Positions 26,250-34,934 of a stretch of 64,000 bases of DNA are shown here, piece by piece. Numbering within the stretch: the first letter of the stretch is position 1; the number at the start of each line of letters is the position of its first letter. Under the pieces are notes generated by a model that saw only the letters and a list, made by a program, of their open reading frames with translations, made no database searches and was not told the DNA's origin. The translations under genes were made by a program, and so were the position numbers. This DNA is from Dechloromonas sp. A34 (lineage in GTDB: Bacteria; Pseudomonadota; Gammaproteobacteria; Burkholderiales; Rhodocyclaceae): NCBI RefSeq assembly GCF_026261605.1, contig NZ_CP102486.1:4526001-4590000 (forward strand), written 5' to 3'.

Positions 26250-27020
26250 ATGAAAAAAGTACTCAGGAAAGGCATTCTCGTCGCGGCGACCTGCCTGGCA
26301 TCGCTGTCAGCCCCCGCCAACGCGGTGATGATCGCGGAAACCGGGCTTGGCAACGGTTTGGCGACTGGCGGGCTGGTTCTGCCGATCGCCGCCGGATCGG
26401 CCAATTACTGGGCCGGCTTACAAACCCTGCTGATCGACAACAGCAAGTCTTTGCTGGCGTTCTGCATCGATCCCTGGGAATGGTCTTCCAGTGCGAACCA
26501 AAGCTATGGCTCGAACTCCCTGGAAAGCATCTTTGGCCAGCCGAAGGCCAGCTTCATCCGCGAACTCTACTCGGAGGCTTATAGCAGCACCTTGCTACCC
26601 GGCAGCCAGGGCAACCTGAATGCCGCCGCCTTCCAACTGGCTTTATGGGAAATCGTTGCCGACGACAATCCGACAATCGCCGGATTGCAGTCGAACCTCA
26701 ACAATGGCCTGGTTCGAAAAGTGCCGGGCACCAACGGCAGCCTGCTCGGCGCGACCAATTCACTGCTCAACCACATCGATGGCGTCTTCGGCAGCGAGAA
26801 CTATTCGTTCGATCTCTATGTCAGCGGCCGATCGGCTGGCCAAGTCGGGGCCGCCGCCTTTCAGGACTTCCTGGTCGTCAATCAGCTTCCCGAACCGGGC
26901 ATCGCCAGCCTGAATCAGATACCCGAACCGGCCATGGCCAGCCTGATGCTGACGGCGCTGGGCGGACTCGGCCTGGTCGGGCTGCGCCGCCGAAAGCAAT
27001 CCGTCCAAATCAGCGGGTAA
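26250..27020 (+). CDS. PEP-CTERM sorting domain protein
   Basis: A 256-residue exported protein. A signal peptide covers about 1-26 (GILVAATCLASLSAPANA). The body has no recognised fold. The C-terminus is a PEP-CTERM signal: PEP motif, a hydrophobic helix (SLMLTALGGLGLVGL) and a basic end (RRRKQ); it should be recognised by an exosortase and sorted at the cell envelope, usually in exopolysaccharide-making bacteria. Unusually the PEP motif occurs twice (LPEPGIASL then IPEPAMASL, 17 residues apart). No exosortase gene lies in the window. Confidence 0.88.
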   Translation: MKKVLRKGILVAATCLASLSAPANAVMIAETGLGNGLATGGLVLPIAAGSANYWAGLQTLLIDNSKSLLAFCIDPWEWSSSANQSYGSNSLESIFGQPKASFIRELYSEAYSSTLLPGSQGNLNAAAFQLALWEIVADDNPTIAGLQSNLNNGLVRKVPGTNGSLLGATNSLLNHIDGVFGSENYSFDLYVSGRSAGQVGAAAFQDFLVVNQLPEPGIASLNQIPEPAMASLMLTALGGLGLVGLRRRKQSVQISG

Positions 27021-27023
27021 CGC

Positions 27024-27755
27024 TCAAGCCTTCCTGAAGATCACATCCCACACCCCGTGGCCGAGCCGCAGGCCGCGGTTCTCGAACTTGGTCAGCGGGC
27101 GATAGTCGGGGCGCGGCGCGAAGCCGTCGGCTGAATTGACCAGGGTCGGTTCGCCGGAGAGCACTTCCAGCATCTGGTGAGCGTACTCTTCCCAGTCGGT
27201 GGCGCAATGGAAGTAGCCACCGGGCTTCAACCTGGAAGCGAGCAGGGCGACGAAGGGCGCCTGAATCAGCCGGCGCTTGTTGTGGCGAGCCTTGTGCCAG
27301 GGGTCGGGGAAAAAGACATGGACGCCATCGAGCGAGGCTTCCGGCAGCATGTCGCGCACCACTTCGACGGCGTCGTGCTGACAGATCCGCAGGTTGCTCA
27401 GGTCGCGCTCGGCGATCTGCTTGCACAGGGCACCAACGCCGGGGACATGGACTTCGACGCCGAGGTAATCGTTGTCGCGGTTGGCATCGGCGATCTTGGC
27501 GGTGGTTTCCCCCATGCCGGTGCCGATTTCGAGGATTTTCGGGTTGTCGCGGCCGAAAACGGCATTCAGATCGACCGGTTGCGGCGCATAGACCAGGCCG
27601 ATCCTGGGCATCATCTCGGCGTAGTAGTTTTCCTGGGCCGACGACATGCGACCGGCGCGGCGGACATAGCTCTTGATGTGACCCCAGCCTTCACGGCCTT
27701 CGAGATAGGTGCCATCGCCTTCGACACCGGCTTCGATCAACGGCGCGCCGCTCAC
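27024..27755 (-). CDS. trmB: tRNA (guanine-N7-)-methyltransferase
   Basis: Makes m7G46 in tRNA using S-adenosylmethionine. Motifs: the N-terminal [15 protein letters not shown]-binding [38 protein letters not shown] and the late [14 protein letters not shown] place the start at a GTG (27755) that overlaps the thiG stop as GTGA, which includes the conserved N-terminal motif and gives 243 residues; the ATG at [12 protein letters not shown] would lose it. The frame stays open far upstream through thiG, which is chance. Confidence 0.92.
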   Translation of the reverse strand: MSGAPLIEAGVEGDGTYLEGREGWGHIKSYVRRAGRMSSAQENYYAEMMPRIGLVYAPQPVDLNAVFGRDNPKILEIGTGMGETTAKIADANRDNDYLGVEVHVPGVGALCKQIAERDLSNLRICQHDAVEVVRDMLPEASLDGVHVFFPDPWHKARHNKRRLIQAPFVALLASRLKPGGYFHCATDWEEYAHQMLEVLSGEPTLVNSADGFAPRPDYRPLTKFENRGLRLGHGVWDVIFRKA

Positions 27756-28534
27756 GAGCCGATCAATCCGGAAGTCGGCGACGAGGGGTCGGCCGAGTAC
27801 AGCTTGCGCGGCATGCGGCCAGCCAGATAGGCCTCGTGCCCAGCCTCGACGCCCTTTCTCATGGCGTGGGCCATGAGCACCGGGTTCCTGGCATGGGCGA
27901 TGGCGGTATTCATCAGCACGCCGTCGCATCCGAGTTCCATGGCGATCGCGGCATCGGAGGCGGTGCCGACGCCGGCATCGACGATCACCGGCACCTTGGA
28001 CTGGTCGATGATCAGGCGCAGGTTCCACGGATTCAGGATGCCCATGCCAGAACCGATCAGGGAGGCCAGCGGCATCACCGCGACACAACCGATCTCTTCC
28101 AGCATCTTGGCCTGAATCGGGTCGTCCGAGCAGTAGACCATGACCTGAAAACCCTCCTTGACCAGCGTCGCGGCGGCCTTCAGGGTTTCCGGCATGTTCG
28201 GGAATAGACTCTTCGGGTCACCCAGTACTTCCAGCTTGCACAGCGGATGGCCGTCGAGCAGTTCGCGCGCCAGGCGCAAGGTGCGCACCGCATCGTCGGC
28301 CGCGTAGCAGCCGGCGGTGTTGGGCAGGATGGTGAATTGCGCCGGAGGAATGGCCTCGAGCAAGTTGGGCTGGCTGGCGTCCTGGCCGATGTTGGTGCGG
28401 CGGATGGCGACGGTAACGATATCGGCCCCCGAAGCGTCGATGGCGGCGCGGGTTTCGGTGAAATCCTTGTATTTGCCGGTGCCGACCAGCAAACGGGAAC
28501 GGTACGCCTTGCCGGCGATAGTCAGTTGATGCAT
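27752..28534 (-). CDS. thiG: thiazole synthase
   Basis: Builds the thiazole phosphate moiety of thiamin from DXP, dehydroglycine and ThiS thiocarboxylate. The 260-residue protein has [11 protein letters not shown] at the start, [49 protein letters not shown] and [12 protein letters not shown], all typical of ThiG. It lies 15 bp downstream of thiS, the gene for its sulfur-carrier partner, and overlaps trmB by 4 bp. Confidence 0.97.
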   Translation of the reverse strand: MHQLTIAGKAYRSRLLVGTGKYKDFTETRAAIDASGADIVTVAIRRTNIGQDASQPNLLEAIPPAQFTILPNTAGCYAADDAVRTLRLARELLDGHPLCKLEVLGDPKSLFPNMPETLKAAATLVKEGFQVMVYCSDDPIQAKMLEEIGCVAVMPLASLIGSGMGILNPWNLRLIIDQSKVPVIVDAGVGTASDAAIAMELGCDGVLMNTAIAHARNPVLMAHAMRKGVEAGHEAYLAGRMPRKLYSADPSSPTSGLIGS

Positions 28535-28549
28535 GGAGTGTTCTCCGGT

Positions 28550-28753
28550 TCAGCCGCCGCCGACGGCGACGACGATTTCGAGTTGGTCGTCCGCAGCCAG
28601 CACGGTGGTCGGGTGCTGGCTCCTGGGGACGATTTCGCCGTTGCGTTCGACGGCGATGCGCTTGCCGGCATAGCCGAGCTGATCGATCAGCCCGGAAATG
28701 GTCAGCGCGTCGGGAATCTGGCGGATTTCGCCGTTGATCTTGATTTCTGGCAT
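28550..28753 (-). CDS. thiS: sulfur carrier protein ThiS
   Basis: A 67-residue ubiquitin-fold protein ending VAVGGG; the terminal Gly-Gly is the site of thiocarboxylation. It supplies sulfur to ThiG. The middle reads GYAGKRIAVERNGEIVPRS, the usual ThiS pattern. It lies directly before thiG and 4 bp after an SDR gene. No TPP riboswitch is apparent ahead of it, and there is no room for one. Confidence 0.93.
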   Translation of the reverse strand: MPEIKINGEIRQIPDALTISGLIDQLGYAGKRIAVERNGEIVPRSQHPTTVLAADDQLEIVVAVGGG

Positions 28754-28757
28754 CGGG

Positions 28758-29528
28758 CTATTTTAGCAAGCCGCGCGGCTTGCGCGGGGCGCTTGTGAAC
28801 AGGCGGTCGTAGAGCCAGTTGGGCAGGCCGCGCAGCAGCTTGGCGACGAGGCCCATTTGCCAGGGAATAACGGCATAGCTGGTGCCGCGCTCGATGGCCG
28901 CCGCAAAGCGTTCAGCCGCTCGGTCAGCGGGCAGCAGGAAGGGCATCGGGTAGGGATTGATCTCAGTCATCGGCGTCTCGATGTAACCCGGGGCGATGGT
29001 CACCACCTTGATACCGTAGGGCCGCATTTCCAGACGCAGGCTTTCGAGGTAGGCAATGGCCGCAGCCTTCGAGGCCGAGTAGGCTTCCGCGCCGGGCAGG
29101 CCGCGGATGCCGGCGACCGAGGCGATACCGACTAGTCTTCGGTCACCACCCGCCGCCTTGAGCGCCGGAATGAACGGCGCGAAGGTCGCGGCCATGCCGT
29201 AGACGTTGGTATCCATGACCCGCCGGAAGACGGCCAGATCTTCCTCACACTCGGTCAGCGTGCCGGCCGAGACGCCGGCATTGGCGATGATGATGTCCGG
29301 CGCCCCGAAGCGGGCGATGAAATCGGCCGCCGCCGCATGCAGGGCTGGGGCATCGCAGACGTCCAGCGGATAGCAGGCATGGCGGCTGCCGAGCCGCCGG
29401 TTGAGGTCTTCGAGAAACTCGGCGCGACGCGCCGCCAGGCCAAGTGATGCACCCTGGGCGGAGTAGTAAACGGCAAGCGCCTCGCCGATACCCGACGAGG
29501 CGCCCGTAATGAAGACCTTCAGCGTCAA
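28758..29528 (-). CDS. SDR family NAD(P)-dependent oxidoreductase
   Basis: A 256-residue short-chain dehydrogenase. Nucleotide-binding TGASSGIGEA (about 9-18), the NAG motif in IIANAGVS, a catalytic Ser in GIASVAG, and YSASKAA (Tyr-x3-Lys). The C-terminus is basic (APRKPRGLLK). Substrate unknown; similar enzymes are often annotated as uncharacterised oxidoreductases. The start is a TTG immediately after the dsbA stop, and thiS follows after 4 bp, so it is part of the same transcript. Confidence 0.85.
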   Translation of the reverse strand: MTLKVFITGASSGIGEALAVYYSAQGASLGLAARRAEFLEDLNRRLGSRHACYPLDVCDAPALHAAAADFIARFGAPDIIIANAGVSAGTLTECEEDLAVFRRVMDTNVYGMAATFAPFIPALKAAGGDRRLVGIASVAGIRGLPGAEAYSASKAAAIAYLESLRLEMRPYGIKVVTIAPGYIETPMTEINPYPMPFLLPADRAAERFAAAIERGTSYAVIPWQMGLVAKLLRGLPNWLYDRLFTSAPRKPRGLLK

Positions 29529-30166
29529 TTATTTCTTGCCGGATTTCTCGCTGCGCGCCTTGACGATCAGCTTGTCGGCGATCGCCAGCTGCTCGTTGAA
29601 ACCCTGGCCGCCAACCATGAACTTGCCATCGATCGCCAGCGCCGGCACGCCCTGGACCTTGTAGGCTTGCGCCATCTGGTCGGCACGGCTGACCTTGCTG
29701 TTAACCCGAAGGACTTGAAGGTGTCGGCGAACTTCTTGGTATCGACGCCCTTCTTGGCGACCCACTCGGTCAGCGTGCGTTCGTCGAACAGATTGACCCG
29801 TTCAACGTGGATGGCCTTGAAGACTTCGCTCTCCAAACGAGCCAGATCGCCGGTGATGTCCAGCGTGTAATAGAGGCGGGAGATGTTGGCCCAGGCCGCC
29901 CGGCCAAAGGTGATCGGCACCTTCTTGAAGACGACGTCGGCCGGCAGCTTGGCGGCCCAGGCGACGACCAGCGGATTGAACTCGGCGCAGTGCGGGCAAC
30001 CGTAGCTGAAGAATTCCAGAACTTCGATCTTCCCGGCATCCTCGGTCGGCTGCACCGGAGAGATCGGCGTGTAATCCTTGCCGGCAGATTGGGCGAAAGA
30101 CGGCAGGGCGACGGTCAGGGCACCGCCCATGGCGGCACCTAGAAAACTGCGACGTGCAAATTTCAT
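29529..30166 (-). CDS. dsbA: thiol:disulfide interchange protein DsbA, frameshifted as read
   Basis: Periplasmic oxidase that introduces disulfides. Signal peptide about 1-27 with a twin-arginine-like start (KFARRSFLGAAMG), then a thioredoxin fold with active site CPHC (FFSYGCPHCAEFN) and the DsbA helical insert. After KSFG the frame breaks; the tail (NSKVSRADQMAQAYKVQGVPA, with the cis-Pro loop) is in the next frame. Restoring one C at the CCC run 29705-29707 gives a normal 212-residue DsbA. This is probably a consensus error, since the rest is well conserved. It follows the SPOR gene by 9 bp. Confidence 0.85.
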
Positions 30167-30175
30167 GCGTGACTC

Positions 30176-30823
30176 CTATTTGGAAAGCTGAGCTTCGATG
30201 CCGGACTTGGCAAGTTCGGCACGGACTTTGTTCAATTCATCGATCTTCGTGTAGGGGCCGACCCGAACGCGGTAGAGGGTCTTGTCCTGAATCATCACCT
30301 GCTGGACGACGGCCTCTATACCCATAAACGCCAGCTTGGCCTTTTGGTTGTCAGCATCCTGCGCCGTACTGAAGGAACCGGCCTGCAGGAAGAGCGGTGT
30401 CTTGCTCTCTTTCGGCTCTTCCTTCTTTGACTCTTCCTTCTTTTCGTCCTTCTTTGGTTCTTCCTTAACGGCTTCGAGCTTGCCAGTCTTGCCCGGCACC
30501 GCGTCGGTCTTGCCGGGCAGGATGTCATAGAACTGGAAACGTTTTTCCGGCACTGGATCACCCGGCTTGCCGGGCAGCGCCATCGGCTGACTCGGCGTGG
30601 CGCTACCGTTGGGTAGCGCCGGTTTTTCGCCGTGGGCCGGGCCGCCATCGGGCCTGATCTGCACCTGCTTGTTGAAGGGCAGCGGCGAATTATTGAGATA
30701 CCAGACCACGCCGGCCGCGATACCGACACCGAGCACGAGACCGATGAACATGCCGATCAGCGTGCCGCCCCCGGATTTCTTCCTGGCCGGCTGGCTCTTG
30801 CGGGGTTTCATGTCGCGACTCAT
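30176..30823 (-). CDS. SPOR domain protein (FtsN-like)
   Basis: A 215-residue bitopic inner-membrane protein. Basic N-terminus (MKPRKSQPARKKSG), TM helix about 24-45, a Pro/Lys/Glu-rich linker (EEPKKDEKKEESKKEEPK, about 115-140), and a C-terminal SPOR domain about 143-213 (FLQAGSFSTAQDADNQKAKL, YRVRVGPYTKIDE) that would bind denuded septal peptidoglycan. The architecture is that of FtsN-type division proteins. It lies between argS and dsbA, the common betaproteobacterial arrangement. Confidence 0.88.
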   Translation of the reverse strand: MSRDMKPRKSQPARKKSGGGTLIGMFIGLVLGVGIAAGVVWYLNNSPLPFNKQVQIRPDGGPAHGEKPALPNGSATPSQPMALPGKPGDPVPEKRFQFYDILPGKTDAVPGKTGKLEAVKEEPKKDEKKEESKKEEPKESKTPLFLQAGSFSTAQDADNQKAKLAFMGIEAVVQQVMIQDKTLYRVRVGPYTKIDELNKVRAELAKSGIEAQLSK

Positions 30824-30832
30824 AGCCTTTCC

Positions 30833-32596
30833 TTACATCGATTCCGGGCAGCTGACACCCAGAATGGCCAGCCCGTTGCGGATCACCTGACGCACGGCGA
30901 TAGCCAGCGCGACGCGGGCATCGCGCAGCGCCAGGTCGTCGACCAGCATGCGCTCGGCGTTGTACCAGCCGTGGAACTCGCCGGCCAGATCCTTGAGGTA
31001 GAAGGCGATCAGGTGTGGCGCCAGTTCGCGGGCAGCACCTTCGATGACATCGCGGAACTCGGCCAGCTTGTTAGCAATCGCCAGTTCGCGCGGGTTGGCG
31101 AGCTGGGTCAGGTCGGCCTCGGCCAGCGCCGGCAGATCGCCGCTCCACTGGCTGAGTACCGAGCAGATGCGGGCGTGGGCGTACTGGATGTAATAGACAG
31201 GGTTCTCGTTGGTCTGGCTCTTGGCCAGGTCGAGGTCGAAATCGAGATGCTGGTCGGACTTCCGGAGCGCATAAAAGAAGCGGCAGGCATCGTTGCCGAC
31301 TTCGCCGCGCAGTTCGCGCAGGGTGACGAATTCGCCGGAACGCGTGGACATCGAGGCCTTCTGGCCATTGCGGTAGAGCACCGCGAACTGGACCAGGGCG
31401 ACCTGCAATTTGCTGGCATCAAGACCAAGCGCGGTGATTGCCCCGTTGACCCGGGAAATGTAGCCGTGGTGGTCGGCGCCCCAGATGTTGATGACCTTGT
31501 CGAAACCGCGCTCGAACTTGTTCAGGTGGTAGGCGATATCGGAGGCGAAATAGGTGTAGAGGCCGTTCTCGCGCTGGACGACGCGGTCCTTCTCGTCGCC
31601 GAAAGCGGTCGACTTGAACCAGCGGGCGCCATTCTGCACATACAGATGGCCATTGTTTTCCAGCAGATCGACGCAGCGGGCGACCAGCCCGGTGTCGAAC
31701 AGCGCCTTTTCCGAGAACCAGACGTCGAAGCTCACCCCGAACTGTTCGAGATCGTCGCGACAGTCGGCCAGCTGTTCGTTCAGCGCATGCTGATGGACGT
31801 AATCCCAGTCCGGGCCGAGCAATTCCTTGGCCTTGGCGATCAGCGCATCGAGATGCGATTCGCGCTGCCGCTTGGCTTCGTCATCGGCCCGGCCGGCTTC
31901 CGGCAACCCCGGCGTGCCTGCCAGTACGGCCTCGGCGACGCGCACGTACTTGTCGCCATGGGCGTGTTTCAGCTGTTCCGCCATGTCGCGGACGTAGCCG
32001 CCCTGATAGGCGTTGGGCGGGAAGGGCACGACGACGCCGTGCTGTTCGAGATAGCGCAACCAGGTCGACAGCCCGAGGATGTCCATCTGGCGGCCGGCGT
32101 CGTTGACGTAGTACTCGCGGGTGACGTCCCAGCCGGCGAAGGTCAGCAGATTGGACAGCGAAGCGCCGTAGGCGGCACCGCGGCCGTGACCGACGTGCAG
32201 CGGACCGGTCGGGTTAGCCGAGACGAATTCGACCTGCACCTTCAGGCTGCCACCCAGCATTGAGCGACCGTAGTTTTCGGCTTCGCCGAGCACGGCGCGC
32301 ACGACATTGGTCTTGGCACGGGCGTCGAGCGTGAAATTAATGAAGCCGGCACCGGCCACTTCCGCCTTGCTGACCAGGACCGAAGTCGGCAGCTCGGCGA
32401 CCAGCTGGTTGGCGATGTCGCGCGGGTTCTTTTTCAGCGCCTTGGCCAATTGCAGAGCCAGATTGGTTGCAAAGTCGCCATGCGTCGGATCGCGCGGGCG
32501 CTCCAGATGAATCGGCGTATCGGTTGCAGCCGGCGCAACACTGGCCAGCGCCTTTTGCAAAAGGGCGGTCAGCTGGGATTTGACGTCGTGGGCCAT
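30833..32596 (-). CDS. argS: arginine--tRNA ligase
   Basis: A 587-residue class I synthetase charging tRNA-Arg. The N-terminal additional domain has HGDFATNLALQLAK; the HIGH motif is HVGHG in SANPTGPLHVGHGRG; the KMSKS-equivalent is ASMSTRSGEF; the C-terminal DALR anticodon-binding domain (YIQYAHARICS, then LAPHLIAFYLKDLAGEFHGWYN) is complete. Length and order are normal. It leads a minus-strand run argS-SPOR-dsbA-SDR-thiS-thiG-trmB with short gaps. Confidence 0.97.
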   Translation of the reverse strand: MAHDVKSQLTALLQKALASVAPAATDTPIHLERPRDPTHGDFATNLALQLAKALKKNPRDIANQLVAELPTSVLVSKAEVAGAGFINFTLDARAKTNVVRAVLGEAENYGRSMLGGSLKVQVEFVSANPTGPLHVGHGRGAAYGASLSNLLTFAGWDVTREYYVNDAGRQMDILGLSTWLRYLEQHGVVVPFPPNAYQGGYVRDMAEQLKHAHGDKYVRVAEAVLAGTPGLPEAGRADDEAKRQRESHLDALIAKAKELLGPDWDYVHQHALNEQLADCRDDLEQFGVSFDVWFSEKALFDTGLVARCVDLLENNGHLYVQNGARWFKSTAFGDEKDRVVQRENGLYTYFASDIAYHLNKFERGFDKVINIWGADHHGYISRVNGAITALGLDASKLQVALVQFAVLYRNGQKASMSTRSGEFVTLRELRGEVGNDACRFFYALRKSDQHLDFDLDLAKSQTNENPVYYIQYAHARICSVLSQWSGDLPALAEADLTQLANPRELAIANKLAEFRDVIEGAARELAPHLIAFYLKDLAGEFHGWYNAERMLVDDLALRDARVALAIAVRQVIRNGLAILGVSCPESM

Positions 32597-32644
32597 TGAT
32601 TTGCAGCGAAAAATTTGAAGACCGCGATTATACGCTGCCCCGAC

Positions 32645-33154
32645 TCAGTTATTGGGCGGTGCAACAATCGCCGACCAGGCCGCCAGCTTCTCGGCATAGC
32701 TGCATGCGGCATGCGCCGGGCTGGTCGAGGGCAGGCGGGTCAACGCCAGATCATGGGCGGCCAGCGCCGGCAATACCAGGCGCCGGAAACTGGCTTCGGC
32801 AGCCCCTCCATTGAAAAAGACGTGGCGGATGCCGGGGTGGGCCGCAAAAAAGGCCGGGAAATCATTCGCCCGGATGGAAGCGCCAACAATGTCGGCATCC
32901 AGGCTGCTCGCCCGTTCGCAAACCGCCATCACGTCCCACAGCGCGACCCCGGCCGCCTTGAGGCGCGCCAGGCGCTGCGCGTAGGGCAGCTCTGGTCCGG
33001 CGCCGAGCAGATCACCCATGATGCGCCAGAAGGCATTGTGCTTGTAGGCGTAATACTCCTGCGCCGCCAGCGAGGCCTTGCCCGGCATGCTGCCGAGAAT
33101 CAGTATCCTGGCGTCATCCCGGGCGACGAAATCAAAACAATGGAAAACCGACAC
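32645..33154 (-). CDS. DNA-deoxyinosine glycosylase (uracil-DNA glycosylase superfamily)
   Basis: A 169-residue base-excision repair enzyme of the hypoxanthine-DNA glycosylase branch. It has ILILGSMPGKASLAAQEYYAY, then HNAFWRIMGD, GVALWDVMAVCER, VFFNGG and LPSTSPAHA, matching that family. It would remove deaminated adenine from DNA. It sits 9 bp downstream of the diguanylate cyclase gene, an arrangement I do not interpret as functional. Confidence 0.85.
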   Translation of the reverse strand: MSVFHCFDFVARDDARILILGSMPGKASLAAQEYYAYKHNAFWRIMGDLLGAGPELPYAQRLARLKAAGVALWDVMAVCERASSLDADIVGASIRANDFPAFFAAHPGIRHVFFNGGAAEASFRRLVLPALAAHDLALTRLPSTSPAHAACSYAEKLAAWSAIVAPPNN

Positions 33155-33163
33155 GACCGGCGC

Positions 33164-34678
33164 TCAGGCACCCATCACCCGGTTCTTGCCGGCACGCTTG
33201 GCCAGGTACATGGCGCGGTCGGCGCGACGGATGGCGTCAGCCCCCGATTCGTCGGCGGCGAGCTGGGCGACCCCGGCGCTGAAGGTGATCAGTACCTTCT
33301 CGTTGCCGGACAGGAAAAAAGCCCGGGTCAGTTCGCGCTGCAGGCGGGTCATCGCCTCGATGCCACTCTCCATCGGCGTATCCGGCATCAGGATGACAAA
33401 TTCCTCGCCGCCGTAACGGGCCAGCGTATCGGTCGGCCGCATGCTGTCGCGGGCGACATTGGCCAGATGCACCAGCGCATTGTCGCCGGCCTCGTGGCCG
33501 AGGCGGTCGTTGAGTTTCTTGAAATTGTCGATATCGAGCAGGCAGACCGAAAGCGGCGATTCCTTGCGTCGCATGCTGGCGATTTCGCGGGTCAGCGCCT
33601 CGTCCAGGCCCTTGCGGTTGAGTGCGTCGGTCAGCGGGTCATGGCGGGCCAAGGCGCTGGCGCTGTCGAGTTCGAGATGGAGCTGGACGAGTTCGGCCTC
33701 GGTAGCCAGCACCTTGACCTGCAGAGTTTGCAGCAACTCGCGGGACTGCGCGGTCTCTTCAGCCATCGAACGGGTCGCCGCAATCACGTCGGCCAGCAAC
33801 GGTGCCAGATCCTCGACCTTCCTGATCTGCTCGATGTCGCGGGCGCTCGCCTCGATCTTGCCCTGGAAGGTCGTGCTCGATTCGTTCATCGACGCCAGGC
33901 GTTCGATGAAGGCAGCCAGCATCTGGCGCATTTCTTCCTGCGCCTCGACCGAACGGAGCTTGGCCTCGCTCTGCTTGACCATCACGTCGCGCAGCCGGCG
34001 CTCCATCTCGTCCAGATGGCGCAGGGTCAGCGGCGGCGCGACGACCGCCAGCAGACCATCCACCTGCCCCTTGAGCCAGCTGTCATCAAGGCTGAGTTCG
34101 CCGATATTCTGGATGATCAGATGCAGCAGCTTGAGTAGCGAATCCTTGATTTCGGCCTGTTCTTCGGCGGCAAACAACGCGTGGTGGCTGTAGTTGCCCA
34201 ACATCTCCTGGATTACCGAAACATCGACCGGCGGCTGACGCAGGGCCTGCAGCAAAGCCCCCAGCATCCCGGTCACGCCCTCGTTTTCGTTACCCAGCGC
34301 CGGCAGCACGCTCTCGATAAAGCGGGCCAGGCGAGTCGAAAACTCCGGCGAGAGGACCTGCTCGACATCGGACGCAACGGCTTTTTCGTCTTTGGCGGCG
34401 GCGATGAAAGCGGTCAGTGCCCCCTGCACGCCGTGCCAGCTGCGCCGGGCGATGGCCTGATCGAGGCGCTTCAACTGTTGCTCCTGCACCGCGTTCCGGG
34501 CAGTCAGCGTCATGGCAATCTTGCGCAGCGGCTGATCGGGGAAGGGGGCGACGTTGGGCAGGTTGGCGATTTCGTTGTAGCAAGCCTGGTAGTTGGCCGG
34601 GGTCGGCGCCAGATGGCTTGCCGCCAGTCGCATCAGCGCCTCGCGCGCAATCTCGGAGGGGTGTTTCTGTACTGTCAT
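33164..34678 (-). CDS. GGDEF diguanylate cyclase
   Basis: A 504-residue cytoplasmic enzyme making cyclic di-GMP. The N-terminal two-thirds is helical, with coiled coils about 200-330 and no TM segment; it begins with a MTVQKHPSEIAREALMRLA region seen in other betaproteobacterial cyclases. GGDEF domain about 340-504 with active site ARYGGEEFVIL and an inhibitory I-site RPTD five residues before it, so product feedback is expected. The signal sensed is unknown. It diverges from ubiB across 256 bp containing a repeated motif. Confidence 0.9.
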   Translation of the reverse strand: MTVQKHPSEIAREALMRLAASHLAPTPANYQACYNEIANLPNVAPFPDQPLRKIAMTLTARNAVQEQQLKRLDQAIARRSWHGVQGALTAFIAAAKDEKAVASDVEQVLSPEFSTRLARFIESVLPALGNENEGVTGMLGALLQALRQPPVDVSVIQEMLGNYSHHALFAAEEQAEIKDSLLKLLHLIIQNIGELSLDDSWLKGQVDGLLAVVAPPLTLRHLDEMERRLRDVMVKQSEAKLRSVEAQEEMRQMLAAFIERLASMNESSTTFQGKIEASARDIEQIRKVEDLAPLLADVIAATRSMAEETAQSRELLQTLQVKVLATEAELVQLHLELDSASALARHDPLTDALNRKGLDEALTREIASMRRKESPLSVCLLDIDNFKKLNDRLGHEAGDNALVHLANVARDSMRPTDTLARYGGEEFVILMPDTPMESGIEAMTRLQRELTRAFFLSGNEKVLITFSAGVAQLAADESGADAIRRADRAMYLAKRAGKNRVMGA

Positions 34679-34786
34679 GGACGCGGAAGGTAAGGGATCA
34701 ACGGTATCAACCCAGGGTGCTGAGTGGCGCTGGATTGGATATCCGGGCCAGCCGGCGGCCAGTTTATCCCAATCCGCAATCGCTTT

Positions 34787-34887
34787 TGCATGTTAACGAA
34801 AAACCCGTTGCCAAGCCGGGCCGAGGCCCTATCGACAGTCGCCCAAAGCGGAAAACACCGGGCCGGGACGGCCGTCTGCATGTTAAC
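34787..34887. promoter_or_regulatory. 11-bp motif repeated at 90-bp spacing between cyclase and ubiB
   Basis: TGCATGTTAAC occurs at 34787-34797 and again at 34877-34887 in the same orientation, with exactly 90 bp from start to start. Each contains the palindrome GTTAAC. The second copy is 48 bp ahead of the ubiB ATG. Two exact copies in a 256-bp divergent region suggest a regulator-binding pair, but this is pattern only. Confidence 0.4.
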
Positions 34888-34934
34888 ATGCTCGTTTCCG
34901 TTTCAGCCGGACCCGTCCGGCCTGCCCTGCCGCC

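Noticed and set aside
28535..28760. TPP riboswitch ahead of thiS-thiG
   Set aside because: The gap between thiS and the upstream SDR gene is 4 bp and none of the conserved TPP aptamer segments is visible.
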